Shown here in pieces: positions 35,601-46,655 of a stretch of DNA of 64,000 nt (positions within the stretch are counted from its first letter, which is position 1; every line of letters begins with the position of its first letter). Location of the stretch: the NCBI GenBank assembly GCA_028015205.1, contig CM051518.1:36608001-36672000 (forward strand), given 5' to 3'. Made by a program: the position numbers and the translations under genes. The notes beneath the pieces were generated by a model, which was given only the letters and a program-made list of their open reading frames with translations, searched no databases and was not told where the DNA came from. The DNA comes from Mytilisepta virgata (lineage: Eukaryota > Mollusca > Bivalvia > Mytilida > Mytilidae).

Positions 35601-38600
35601 AAAATTATTTTTTTGAATAGCATATAATTGAATTTTAACAAGAAATTAAAGTCTTGAAGATATTTGTATACATGCTCATAAAAAATCAAATTATGCTGGC
35701 GTCCATGAAATGCATGTTTGTCCTGTTACCAGTGCAAAATTTGCAGAGCAATAATTTTTGCCTGCAAATACGAATATCTTCTATGATGAAATCAAAAGTA
35801 CACAAGTTTTCCAAATTACAACCAAAACAATAGAACGTTAGAAGAAACGGAAGTGAAATTATAACCAGAAAAGTAAGTCAAACTGATAGGGTACCATTTT
35901 AAAATGTCTATCATGTTACCAACAAATTTATACATTACTACACCCATACGTTCTCAAAGGGGTCACTAACTGTTTGGAAACGAAGAACGCTAACTGAAAA
36001 AACCATACATCGATGTAAGGGGAGCTGTTATTTCGAAATATACTCAATAAACATATAATTTTGTCCATCCTGTTACTGTCTATCCTGTTACCTTGAATAA
36101 AGTAACAGGATAGACAGATAAAGTATAAGAATAAACAACTATGTATCTTTAGACCTGATGAAATACTTGAAAATGAAATTAAACGTTTGCTATTCAACAT
36201 ATCTTTAAGAAAAAACAAACAATTATGCAAGGGGAGTTGTTGTTTTGCAATAGAATTAATAAACATATAATTTTGTCTATCCTGTTACTGTCTGTCCTGT
36301 TACCCCAACTTGGTAACAGGATAGACAAATATGCATATGTAAACCTTCGATGTCCGTTCCTGTTACCGTAGAAAATAGCGTTTTACTAAAATTATATGTA
36401 AGCAAAGAACTAAGTGATGGATTGATTCAAAAGTCCAATATAAGCCGAATATAAGGAAGTGCTTCAGTTGGTTTTGCGTTGATTGTAGCAATTTTTGCAG
36501 CATTTGAAAATTTATTTTTAGATAGTTTTTTCAGGACGCAATATTAAGTGATATTTTTATCCCGTTAATGCAAAGAAATTAAATATTCTGTTATTGTTTT
36601 CTGAAGCACCACTAAAGTATCTTTGAGAAACAAACAACATGTTTTTCACATTTTACCCGTTGATAGTAAAAAAAATCTCACAAATGTGGTAACAGGATAG
36701 ACAAAATTATGCACCATCAGTCGAAAATGTGTCAATAATATTTTTATGTTATGTCATTAAGATTGCATACTTCAGTATTTTGTTTTATCTGATATCTCAT
36801 ATTTTAGATTAAAATCATAATTGCATTTCAAAATAGTGATAAATGTTTGTATAAAAAAATCGTTTTTAAAATCCTTGCTTTTTGTATGAAGCAAATGTGT
36901 AAGCTTTGTACAAAATGCTAGTATAAAAATTATTTACTTACGACATGTTAATTGCTCTGGTATTCACTTTTTTCGGAAAAATAAAACAATGATTGCACTT
37001 TTTCGTGCATGGGACATATAAGTTTTATCATCTGGATCCTTTTTTTTCGGAATTCCGTCATTTGAAAGAAAAAACGGACATTATGTCATCGACCAATTAT
37101 CAAGTGCTTGTTCGGGACAAATATTTGCATCGTTTGGCGGACTTTTTGGTTTGCTTCTTACGATATTCAGAAAATTTCTCGAAACTTAAAGTGTAACGCG
37201 GGAAAGGTAAATAATGTCCATAAATAAAGGTTTAGTTGATTTTTACATAATGAAAATAGCATGTAACATATACAACGTTGCAATATTTTGAAAATACAAT
37301 AAAAAAGCTTTAAATTGATATATGGGTCATTTTCAAAAAAAGTCCATTCTCCTGTCCACCTATGTTAAAAAATATTCAGACACAATGGCATTATTTTTTT
37401 GTGCTTAACCAAAAGTTCGCAATTTTTTCAAATCGGCACATCTACAATGAGAACGATTTTCTCCTTGAAATCCAAAATAAATTGATTTTGAAGCTCAATA
37501 TTGAGCAAATTGCGGGTGTCCGGACTTAGAGAACCATGTTTGCACATTATTTTTCAATGATTTTTTGTATGTTTTCAAATCGGCAAAATTATTTTTTTGA
37601 ATAGCATATAATTGAATTTTAACAAGAAATTAAAGTCTTGAAGATATTTGTATACATGCTCATAAAAAATCAAATTATGCTGGCGTCCATGAAATGCATG
37701 TTTGTCCTGTTACCAGTGCAAAATTTGCAGAGCAATAATTTTTGCCTGCAAATACGAATATCTTCTATGATGAAATCAAAAGTACACAAGTTTTCCAAAT
37801 TACAACCAAAACAATAGAACGTTAGAAGAAACGGAAGTGAAGTTATAACCAGAAAAGTAAGTCAAACTGATAGGGTACCATTTTAAAATGTCTATCATGT
37901 TACCAACAAATTTATACATTACTACACCCATACGTTCTCAAAGGGGTCACTAACTGTTTGGAAACGAAGAACGCTAACTGAAAAAACCATACATCGATGT
38001 AAGGGGAGCTGTTATTTCGAAATATACTCAATAAACATATAATTTTGTCCATCCTGTTACTGTCTATCCTGTTACCTTGAATAAAGTAACAGGATAGACA
38101 GATAAAGTATAAGAATAAACAACTATGTATCTTTAGACCTGATGAAATACTTGAAAATGAAATTAAACGTTTGCTATTCAACATATCTTTAAGAAAAAAC
38201 AAACAATTATGCAAGGGGAGTTGTTGTTTTGCAATAGAATTAATAAACATATAATTTTGTCTATCCTGTTACTGTCTGTCCTGTTACCCCAACTTGGTAA
38301 CAGGATAGACAAATATGCATATGTAAACCTTCGATGTCCGTTCCTGTTACCGTAGAAAATAGCGTTTTACTAAAATTATATGTAAGCAAAGAACTAAGTG
38401 ATGGATTGATTCAAAAGTCCAATATAAGCCGAATATAAGGAAGTGCTTCAGTTGGTTTTGCGTTGATTGTAGCAATTTTTGCAGCATTTGAAAATTTATT
38501 TTTAGATAGTTTTTTCAGGACGCAATATTAAGTGATATTTTTATCCCGTTAATGCAAAGAAATTAAATATTCTGTTATTGTTTTCTGAAGCACCACTAAA

Positions 38601-41600
38601 GTATCTTTGAGAAACAAACAACATGTTTTTCACATTTTACCCGTTGATAGTAAAAAAAATCTCACAAATGTGGTAACAGGATAGACAAAATTATGCACCA
38701 TCAGTCGAAAATGTGTCAATAATATTTTTATGTTATGTCATTAAGATTGCATACTTCAGTATTTTGTTTTATCTGATATCTCATATTTTAGATTAAAATC
38801 ATAATTGCATTTCAAAATAGTGATAAATGTTTGTATAAAAAAATCGTTTTTAAAATCCTTGCTTTTTGTATGAAGCAAATGTGTAAGCTTTGTACAAAAT
38901 GCTAGTATAAAAATTATTTACTTACGACATGTTAATTGCTCTGGTATTCACTTTTTTCGGAAAAATAAAACAATGATTGCACTTTTTCGTGCATGGGACA
39001 TATAAGTTTTATCATCTGGATCCTTTTTTTTCGGAATTCCGTCATTTGAAAGAAAAAACGGACATTATGTCATCGACCAATTATCAAGTGCTTGTTCGGG
39101 ACAAATATTTGCATCGTTTGGCGGACTTTTTGGTTTGCTTCTTACGATATTCAGAAAATTTCTCGAAACTTAAAGTGTAACGCGGGAAAGGTAAATAATG
39201 TCCATAAATAAAGGTTTAGTTGATTTTTACATAATGAAAATAGCATGTAACATATACAACGTTGCAATATTTTGAAAATACAATAAAAAAGCTTTAAATT
39301 GATATATGGGTCATTTTCAAAAAAAGTCCATTCTCCTGTCCACCTATGTTAAAAAATATTCAGACACAATGGCATTATTTTTTTGTGCTTAACCAAAAGT
39401 TCGCAATTTTTTCAAATCGGCACATCTACAATGAGAACGATTTTCTCCTTGAAATCCAAAATAAATTGATTTTGAAGCTCAATATTGAGCAAATTGCGGG
39501 TGTCCGGACTTAGAGAACCATGTTTGCACATTATTTTTCAATGATTTTTTGTATGTTTTCAAATCGGCAAAATTATTTTTTTGAATAGCATATAATTGAA
39601 TTTTAACAAGAAATTAAAGTCTTGAAGATATTTGTATACATGCTCATAAAAAATCAAATTATGCTGGCGTCCATGAAATGCATGTTTGTCCTGTTACCAG
39701 TGCAAAATTTGCAGAGCAATAATTTTTGCCTGCAAATACGAATATCTTCTATGATGAAATCAAAAGTACACAAGTTTTCCAAATTACAACCAAAACAATA
39801 GAACGTTAGAAGAAACGGAAGTGAAGTTATAACCAGAAAAGTAAGTCAAACTGATAGGGTACCATTTTAAAATGTCTATCATGTTACCAACAAATTTATA
39901 CATTACTACACCCATACGTTCTCAAAGGGGTCACTAACTGTTTGGAAACGAAGAACGCTAACAGAAAAAACCATACATCGATGTAAGGGGAGCTGTTATT
40001 TCGAAATATACTCAATAAACATATAATTTTGTCCATCCTGTTACTGTCTATCCTGTTACCTTGAATAAAGTAACAGGATAGACAGATAAAGTATAAGAAT
40101 AAACAACTATGTATCTTTAGACCTGATGAAATACTTGAAAATGAAATTAAACGTTTGCTATTCAACATATCTTTAAGAAAAAACAAACAATTATGCAAGG
40201 GGAGTTGTTGTTTTGCAATAGAATTAATAAACATATAATTTTGTCTATCCTGTTACTGTCTGTCCTGTTACCCCAACTTGGTAACAGGATAGACAAATAT
40301 GCATATGTAAACCTTCGATGTCCGTTCCTGTTACCGTAGAAAATAGCGTTTTACTAAAATTATATGTAAGCAAAGAACTAAGTGATGGATTGATTCAAAA
40401 GTCCAATATAAGCCGAATATAAGGAAGTGCTTCAGTTGGTTTTGCGTTGATTGTAGCAATTTTTGCAGCATTTGAAAATTTATTTTTAGATAGTTTTTTC
40501 AGGACGCAATATTAAGTGATATTTTTATCCCGTTAATGCAAAGAAATTAAATATTCTGTTATTGTTTTCTGAAGCACCACTAAAGTATCTTTGAGAAACA
40601 AACAACATGTTTTTCACATTTTACCCGTTGATAGTAAAAAAAATCTCACAAATGTGGTAACAGGATAGACAAAATTATGCACCATCAGTCGAAAATGTGT
40701 CAATAATATTTTTATGTTATGTCATTAAGATTGCATACTTCAGTATTTTGTTTTATCCGATATCTCATATTTTAGATTAAAATCATAATTGCATTTCAAA
40801 ATAGTGATAAATGTTTGTATAAAAAAATCGTTTTTAAAATCCTTGCTTTTTGTATGAAGCAAATGTGTAAGCTTTGTACAAAATGCTAGTATAAAAATTA
40901 TTTACTTACGACATGTTAATTGCTCTGGTATTCACTTTTTTCGGAAAAATAAAACAATGATTGCACTTTTTCGTGCATGGGACATATAAGTTTTATCATC
41001 TGGATCCTTTTTTTTCGGAATTCCGTCATTTGAAAGAAAAAACGGACATTATGTCATCGACCAATTATCAAGTGCTTGTTCGGGACAAATATTTGCATCG
41101 TTTGGCGGACTTTTTGGTTTGCTTCTTACGATATTCAGAAAATTTCTCGAAACTTAAAGTGTAACGCGGGAAAGGTAAATAATGTCCATAAATAAAGGTT
41201 TAGTTGATTTTTACATAATGAAAATAGCATGTAACATATACAACGTTGCAATATTTTGAAAATACAATAAAAAAGCTTTAAATTGATATATGGGTCATTT
41301 TCAAAAAAAGTCCATTCTCCTGTCCACCTATGTTAAAAAATATTCAGACACAATGGCATTATTTTTTTGTGCTTAACCAAAAGTTCGCAATTTTTTCAAA
41401 TCGGCACATCTACAATGAGAACGATTTTCTCCTTGAAATCCAAAATAAATTGATTTTGAAGCTCAATATTGAGCAAATTGCGGGTGTCCGGACTTAGAGA
41501 ACCATGTTTGCACATTATTTTTCAATGATTTTTTGTATGTTTTCAAATCGGCAAAATTATTTTTTTGAATAGCATATAATTGAATTTTAACAAGAAATTA

Positions 41601-44600
41601 AAGTCTTGAAGATATTTGTATACATGCTCATAAAAAATCAAATTATGCTGGCGTCCATGAAATGCATGTCTGTCCTGTTACCAGTGCAAAATTTGCAGAG
41701 CAATAATTTTTGCCTGCAAATACGAATATCTTCTATGATGAAATCAAAAGTACACAAGTTTTCCAAATTACAACCAAAACAATAGAACGTTAGAAGAAAC
41801 GGAAGTGAAGTTATAACCAGAAAAGTAAGTCAAACTGATAGGGTACCATTTTAAAATGTCTATCATGTTACCAACAAATTTATACATTACTACACCCATA
41901 CGTTCTCAAAGGGGTCACTAACTGTTTGGAAACGAAGAACGCTAACTGAAAAAACCATACATCGATGTAAGGGGAGCTGTTATTTCGAAATATACTCAAT
42001 AAACATATAATTTTGTCCATCCTGTTACTGTCTATCCTGTTACCTTGAATAAAGTAACAGGATAGACAGATAAAGTATAAGAATAAACAACTATGTATCT
42101 TTAGACCTGATGAAATACTTGAAAATGAAATTAAACGTTTGCTATTCAACATATCTTTAAGAAAAAACAAACAATTATGCAAGGGGAGTTGTTGTTTTGC
42201 AATAGAATTAATAAACATATAATTTTGTCTATCCTGTTACTGTCTGTCCTGTTACCCCAACTTGGTAACAGGATAGACAAATATGCATATGTAAACCTTC
42301 GATGTCCGTTCCTGTTACCGTAGAAAATAGCGTTTTACTAAAATTATATGTAAGCAAAGAACTAAGTGATGGATTGATTCAAAAGTCCAATATAAGCCGA
42401 ATATAAGGAAGTGCTTCAGTTGGTTTTGCGTTGATTGTAGCAATTTTTGCAGCATTTGAAAATTTATTTTTAGATAGTTTTTTTCAGGACGCAATATTAA
42501 GTGATATTTTTATCCCGTTAATGCAAAGAAATTAAATATTCTGTTATTGTTTTCTGAGGCACCACTAAAGTATCTTTGAGAAACAAACAACATGTTTTTC
42601 ACATTTTACCTGTTGATAGTAAAAAAAATCTCACAAATGTGGTAACAGGATAGACAAAATTATGCACCATCAGTCGAAAATGTGTCAATAATATTTTTAT
42701 GTTATGTCATTAAGATTGCATACTTCAGTATTTTGTTTAAGAAGTATCATGCATTTTGCAAGTTTAATAAATATGACGATTCAAGCAAATTGTTTTTTCT
42801 CAATTTTGCAATGTTAAAAATGCACTTTTTTTGAAAATGACCCATATAACACTTCAATAGATCAATTTTAATGTTTATGAATTAATGACATGAATCTGTT
42901 TTGTCTGCAATTTCACCGAAGTAACACCAGTATCGTTCGACGTTTCTTTACCATTACGTTAAACCAGAATAAATATTATATGCCATGAATTGAAGGTACA
43001 AAAGGAGAGCACATAGTATTAAAAAAAATTCTTAGCATTTTTAACTGGTTATCCCCATTTTTCAATAATTTTAAATTAAAAATTAATTAAATATTTTTCG
43101 AAAATTATTAAGCCAGGCATTAGAACAAAATTTGCATTCCTTTACTCAATTTTCCATTGCAATATTTAGAATTTCTATGGATAATTTGAATGTAGATATC
43201 TTCTAGTGAGCCAGCCAATGAGCTGAAGGGATTACAAAAAAAGCGCCGTGTCTTTTCTCCTGTAAGATGAAAACGTTATTGATAAGTTGCAAGAATTGTC
43301 AATTTCAGTTATACTAATTCATGCATGATATAAAGTTGCATTTTAAATATTAATAAACCCTTTTCAGGTTTCTCAGCGATGTACCTGAAGACAGACAGCA
43401 AAGGTAAGCCAACTTGTTGTCTATTCTGCAAAACAAAAGTATTTCAGACAAAGTTTTAAATGCAAATATCATTGTAATTATATTGTGTATGGATTTTACG
43501 TACAGTTATTGCCCCTCTGGTAGGTTGACTCATCCTAGCTTTATTTACATGTGGCGTTTTCTTTGAATAATAAGTTATTATTTCAAATATCCAATAATCT
43601 ATTTTGTGTTCTTCAAAATGTTTGTATGAAAGAGAATATAAACATGCAACCAATTTAAACTCAAAATATTTCGTTTATTTTCAACACAATACAATATACG
43701 AACAAAGTCCGTGTTACTTTTATTTTTAAGTGTAGAGTATTTTATTCTATTGTGGCATTTGATTTGCCCTGAAACATTTTGGCTTATTTTTTTCGGTTTT
43801 CAACATTTTTGGTCTTGAGCACAACTGATGAGTGGTACATCGATAAAATGTGAACATCTTTTGGAACAAAATTGGTATCTTATAATATGAATGATATTGA
43901 TTTTGGAAGGTTTTGGAGAGTTTGTTTTTAGAGTTTGAACCTTTTTTTAAGAAATGTCACAATGCAAGACATGTTTAGTAGAAATACTCATTTCTATTAT
44001 TTCTACACCAATTTAATGTGTGCAAAAGATATCTATACATTAAGCAAAAACTATTGTTGAGACTTTTATATTTACTCTTGTATATACAGTTGTATTTCAA
44101 TCTGTAAGAATATGGTTGCCCCGTGATATGAATACTTCCCAATAAAATAATAATTGTTATATATTTTAGATTTAAGAAGAGAAATCAGAAATATCCTTAA
44201 AAATAAATGTATAGTGTTACCATCATTCTATAAGATTCTAGAAGAACACCTACAAAATAACTCAATCCTGCTATTAAAAGGTCGAGTTGGTACTGGGAAG
44301 ACAACTCTCGCTTTAAGACTAGCAGCATTATACATGCAGAAGAGTTATAGATGCATTGGCTTAAGACGTGATGATCTTTCGAAAGTTATCGATGTAAACT
44401 CAGATAGATATACTTTAATTATTTTAAATAACATAATGGATCATTCAACAAAACAATTAGATACAGAAAACTATAGACAAAACTTGGAACGTTTATTGGA
44501 AAGATTGACTTTTTGTACTGATTTTAAACTTATTGTAACTGCAGTTACTTTCCCTGACGACTTGCTTGCTATTCTCGTTAACAAACGGGAGAATGAAAAG

Positions 44601-46112
44601 CAACTCTTATTTGACCTCGACAAAGAGGATACTTTAAACAGGCTTGACAAGGAAAATATGCTTATGTCCTATCTTGCTTTGCATAGCAAAGTAGTTGTAG
44701 ATAAAAAGGAAGACATTGGTTGTATGTGTGATATTTCTGATGGAACCATTTCTCGGTCAACTGTTGATGAAATTCTTGAAATAATTACACCATTTGGATT
44801 TCCTTTAACGTGTTCTTTATTCTGTGGTAACAGAGATCATTTTGGTATGGGAGTTTCATTTTTTACACAGCCACCACTTTCAATGCTACATGACATAGAG
44901 AGGAGAAAGAAAGAGGGAACAAGCAACATACACAGTGCGTATCAGTACTGCGTAATGGTGTATATCCTCCTAGATAAGAACAATGAAATCGACCCAAATA
45001 ATGTCAACGACAGTGAAATAAAAGAAATATTCATAAATACATATGGATATGGAATTCAAATAGTGCAAACATACACCAAAGCAGCAATTACGTCACTGAC
45101 CGGAGAATACCTCCGTTTAAGTAGGACAGAAAAACTAACTTTCCTAAATATGGGAATATACCAGGCCGTATTAATTTCTTATGGGAAAATAAATCCAGTT
45201 GCTGTTGCGAAAAAATGTGAAATAAATGTTATTATGGCAGTATTTAGACCATGTAATTATAGGCCTGTCGATGGGGAATCCGTGTTAATACTTGAAAAAG
45301 ACATTGACGAGTTCATCAGCATATTTGTATCGCGATTATCTCAAGAAACGTTTAAAGGAATCAAAGAGAGTGCCACTGTTGGAAAGTTTGTCACAAAACA
45401 TACAGTAATTGGCAAAGATATGATTTTAATGCAACAGGTGATACAAAATATTAGCAAAACGAAACCTACCAACCCACAACATTTTCCTATGTTTGCTGCA
45501 TTTTTTTCTCATTTACTCCAATTACCAGACAATTATTTTCTACTTAGCTTAAGAGTGAACACTCTCTCATTATGTTGGTTATATGTATGTATGAAATGCA
45601 AAACAGCCAAACATAAAATGGAACTTTTTGTCAGTGCTCTGGAGGAGACGGACACCAATTTGGAATTTTTGCTCCTAGCAATTGACAATGCAATGAATGC
45701 TTTAATACATTATTTTGTAATTTGGAATTCGAGAAACGAAGAAACTATTCTTTCAACGTTACTTTTAAAAAAATCTACCGAAACGAAAATGGCATTGCAT
45801 TTTGTAAACAGTGCGGAAGTAAGCAAAGCCTTGTATTATTCGGCATACCTAGGAAGAAGTAAAATGTTCAGTATTCTTGCAGACTTCAACAGCAGAACCA
45901 AAACCAGCGTTGCTGAAAAATTTAAATTGATTTTTAATTATACGGACATTGCCATAGTTAAAGCAGCTGAAGCTGGATACAAACGTAAAGGCACACATCT
46001 ACAGCCCAATGATAAAATCCTAAAAATGGATCCCTATTTGACATCCCCGCATGTAAAATTTGGAACCGCGGAGGAATTCGAAGAGATACTGACCAAATTA
46101 GATAAATCTTAG
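23518..46112 (+). CDS. Cys-rich ectodomain - TM - nSTAND3-type NTPase receptor-like gene
   Basis: Proposed exons: 23518-23655, 24013-24318, 25227-25284, (26354-26445, tentative), 30287-30352 (TM), 43368-43403 and 44170-46112. All splice phases agree if the tentative exon is included. The ectodomain has 16 Cys (CHGEGQIIHSNGT, RKCRCDY, CFC, EDCSCYIKDC), loosely TNFR-like in spacing. A 20-residue TM and short linker follow. A 647-aa cytosolic part then has P-loop GRVGTGKTT and the conserved FGFPLTCSLF...FF..P run that I associate with nSTAND3 domains. It looks like a type I receptor with a STAND ATPase as its signalling arm, which suggests innate sensing (inference). The signal-peptide exon was not found. 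Introns carry PLE, SINE and TA-target elements and a 12-kb array. Confidence 0.7.
24013..24318 (+). CDS. Exon: main Cys-rich ectodomain
   Basis: Acceptor ATTTTCAG, donor GTCAGT, phase 1 to 1. About 102 residues with ten Cys, including GCHGEGQIIHSNGT, KCRCDYRQGY and EEDCSCYIKDC. The frame is open across the whole exon, and the Cys spacing is unlike random AT-rich translation. Confidence 0.8.
25227..25284 (+). CDS. Exon: end of Cys-rich domain
   Basis: Acceptor TTTCCAAAG, donor GTAGGC. It reads DYKCKGTADVISCPIIPDN after joining, completing two further Cys. It ends in phase 2, so it cannot join the TM exon directly and requires an intervening exon. If its donor is not used, AGG TAG stops translation at once, giving a secreted form. 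Confidence 0.6.
26354..26445 (+). CDS. Tentative juxtamembrane exon
   Basis: Acceptor TTTACAG, donor G|GTACAA. The frame stays open (GITDVYYQKVNG, then DLYDVDIQVINYDK). It enters in phase 2 and leaves in phase 1, exactly what the flanking exons require. The donor is weak, and no homologue could be checked. Confidence 0.3.
26500..26970 (-). pseudogene. Penelope-like element, C-terminal part (split by insertion)
   Basis: On the minus strand the frame VYISQLIRFSRAC, then LLSQKLLNQGF and KFYGRHHELIDRY is readable with frameshifts. A 3' tail with CCAGGAGTGAACCCAGGTGC follows. The part upstream of VYISQ is found at 28529 onwards, beyond a 1,554-bp insertion. Confidence 0.65.
26973..28526. mobile_element. 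TA-target non-autonomous DNA transposon, copy 1 (1,554 bp)
   Basis: Both ends are TGGGTCATTTTCAAAAAAAG (inverted), flanked by TA (26971-26972 and 28527-28528). The insertion splits a Tyr codon of a Penelope-like RT: removing the element and one TA restores ...SPAY|GVYISQ..., which fixes the ends to the base. TA duplication suggests the Tc1/mariner group. The interior has sub-repeats and many copies of GTCTATCCTGTTAC. No transposase is seen. An inverted, amplified copy starts at 31371. Confidence 0.85.
28529..29510 (-). pseudogene. Penelope-like element RT, N-terminal and core part
   Basis: On the minus strand, from about 29500: YVVVPADKAPNNIVFVCKNY, then LPALYWSPKLHKNPFKQRY, KEGFQNYCETSYSTSGV, GIPMGTNC and an intact RYIDDMLSLNN box near 28730. 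Several frameshifts and stops break it (for example near 28780 and 28895). These are the RT motifs of the Penelope-like family. It runs into the TA-target element at 28528. Confidence 0.75.
29715..30046 (+). mobile_element. tRNA-headed SINE with ~15-bp target-site duplication
   Basis: The head CAGCCTAGTGGATCCCTGGT...GGTTCGATCAC looks like A and B boxes. The tail is GCCAGTGGACATTAAACAAC then ATTCATTCATC. ATAAG(G)TAGAATRAA flanks both sides (about 29700-29714 and 30048-30062). It lies in the intron before the TM exon. Confidence 0.65.
30287..30352 (+). CDS. Exon: transmembrane segment
   Basis: Acceptor CATTTCAG, donor GTAAGC. It encodes YRTATVLCLVIAIIIITGMF. It is 66 bp, phase 1 to 1, so skipping it would keep the frame and remove the membrane anchor. 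Inverted copies of one transposon lie on both sides. Confidence 0.75.
30833..42738. repeat. Tandem array of six near-identical 1,984-bp units in an intron
   Basis: Units start at 30833, 32818, 34802, 36786, 38770 and 40754 and end at 42738. Period is 1,984 bp, except one extra T in each of units 1 and 6. Each unit is about 538 bp of intron followed by the first 1,447 bp of a TA-target transposon (inverted relative to 26973-28526). The transposon's last 106 bp occur once, after the array (42739-42844). Units differ by a handful of substitutions, for example CGTACATGG in unit 1, CTAACAGAAA in unit 5 and CATGTCTGTCC in unit 6. The array enlarges the intron between the TM exon and exon 43368 to about 13 kb. 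Confidence 0.97.
31371..42844. mobile_element. TA-target transposon, copy 2, amplified inside the array
   Basis: The left end TGGGTCATTTTC follows TA at 31369-31370. The right end GAAAATGACCCA precedes TA at 42845-42846. Intact length without the tandem amplification would be 1,553 bp, matching copy 1. It is oriented opposite to copy 1 and visibly very similar over long stretches (roughly 95% by eye). Confidence 0.85.
43368..43403 (+). CDS. Micro-exon: cytosolic linker
   Basis: Acceptor CCTTTTCAG, donor GTAAGC, 36 bp. It reads FSAMYLKTDSK and is phase 1 to 1, linking the TM exon to the NTPase exon. Confidence 0.6.
43815..43860 (+). ncRNA. Degenerate hammerhead-ribozyme-like core
   Basis: TTGAGCACAACTGATGAG is followed by a ~9-nt putative stem II and GATAAAATG. 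CUGAUGAG is intact, but GAAA has become GATAAA, so it is probably inactive. The context (CAACATTTTTGG upstream) matches the better copies at 46.6, 60.1 and 62.5 kb. Confidence 0.35.
44170..46112 (+). CDS. Terminal exon: nSTAND3-like P-loop NTPase
   Basis: Acceptor TATTTTAG before ATTTAAGAAG. One frame of 647 codons is open to TAG. It begins with a helical leader (DLRREIRNILKN) and the Walker A GRVGTGKTT (44280-44306). A β-strand RYTLIILNNIMD sits where Walker B belongs, but with Asn-Asn instead of acidic residues. Next come sensor-like KLIVTAVT, the helix LDKEDTLNRLDKENML, and FGFPLTCSLFCGNRDHF with SFFTQPPLSML, a run typical of nSTAND3 domains. The C-terminal ~350 residues are helical with no repeat I can name. 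STAND NTPases act as nucleotide-dependent switches; activity here is uncertain because of the altered Walker B. Confidence 0.85.
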
Positions 46113-46336
46113 AATTTTTAAAGATATTCCTTGGGTACTTGTGTATAATCATTCAAAAATATGACATACCTATACCTATGTACATTGTATCTAAATTGTC
46201 ATTTTTGAAAGCCGTACACAACAATTGTTAAAATTTATCGAAACTTAAACAACGACAGTTTATCATTTTACTACTGAACATGTACACCTTATCCTGACGA
46301 TGGTATAGAAAAAAGGAAAGCACGTGCTACATGTAA

Positions 46337-46342
46337 AATAAA
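46337..46342 (+). terminator. Candidate polyadenylation signal AATAAA
   Basis: First AATAAA downstream of the NTPase stop codon, 225 bp after it. Others follow near 46564 and 46589. Confidence 0.35.
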
Positions 46343-46419
46343 CCTTTTTATGGCAATAGCCAATGACCGCAATTTTTAACTTTCATGAATTTCTTATCAG
46401 TATTTTCAATTTCATTTTT

Positions 46420-46448
46420 ATTTATTTATTTATTATTTATTTATTTTA
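46420..46448 (+). repeat. TTTA/TTTATT microsatellite
   Basis: Short run of TTTATTTATTTATTATTTAT in the 3' flank of the NTPase gene. Confidence 0.7.
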
Positions 46449-46600
46449 GGATTGTTCCAATAATAGTTGAAAACATGCATTTTATGGAAAATATACACAC
46501 ATAAATATTTTGACTGTTACTATTTTGTTTAAATCCGCATGCTTTTCCATTGTGCAATTATAGAATAAAATGTATCACAAAATAACTCAATAAATTTGGT

Positions 46601-46655
46601 GTACTGTATGGCCTTTTCGTTGACTGACAACTCATCAGCAGTGCTCGAGATCAAA
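46601..46655 (-). ncRNA. Hammerhead-ribozyme-like core, best preserved copy
   Basis: On the minus strand: GCACTG-CTGATGA-GTTG-TCAGT-CAAC-GAAA-AGGCCATA-CAGTAC. The CUGAUGA and GAAA core boxes are exact, stem II GUUG/CAAC is perfect, and stem I can pair CAGU with ACUG. Stem III is very short, as in minimal animal hammerheads of retrozymes and Penelope-like elements. Cleavage would fall after AUA. Activity is not shown. Confidence 0.5.

Noticed and set aside
30833..42738. Array considered as a CRISPR-like or satellite DNA system
   Set aside because: Units are 1,984 bp with no spacer variation, lie in a eukaryotic intron, and are half transposon; a recent tandem amplification explains them.
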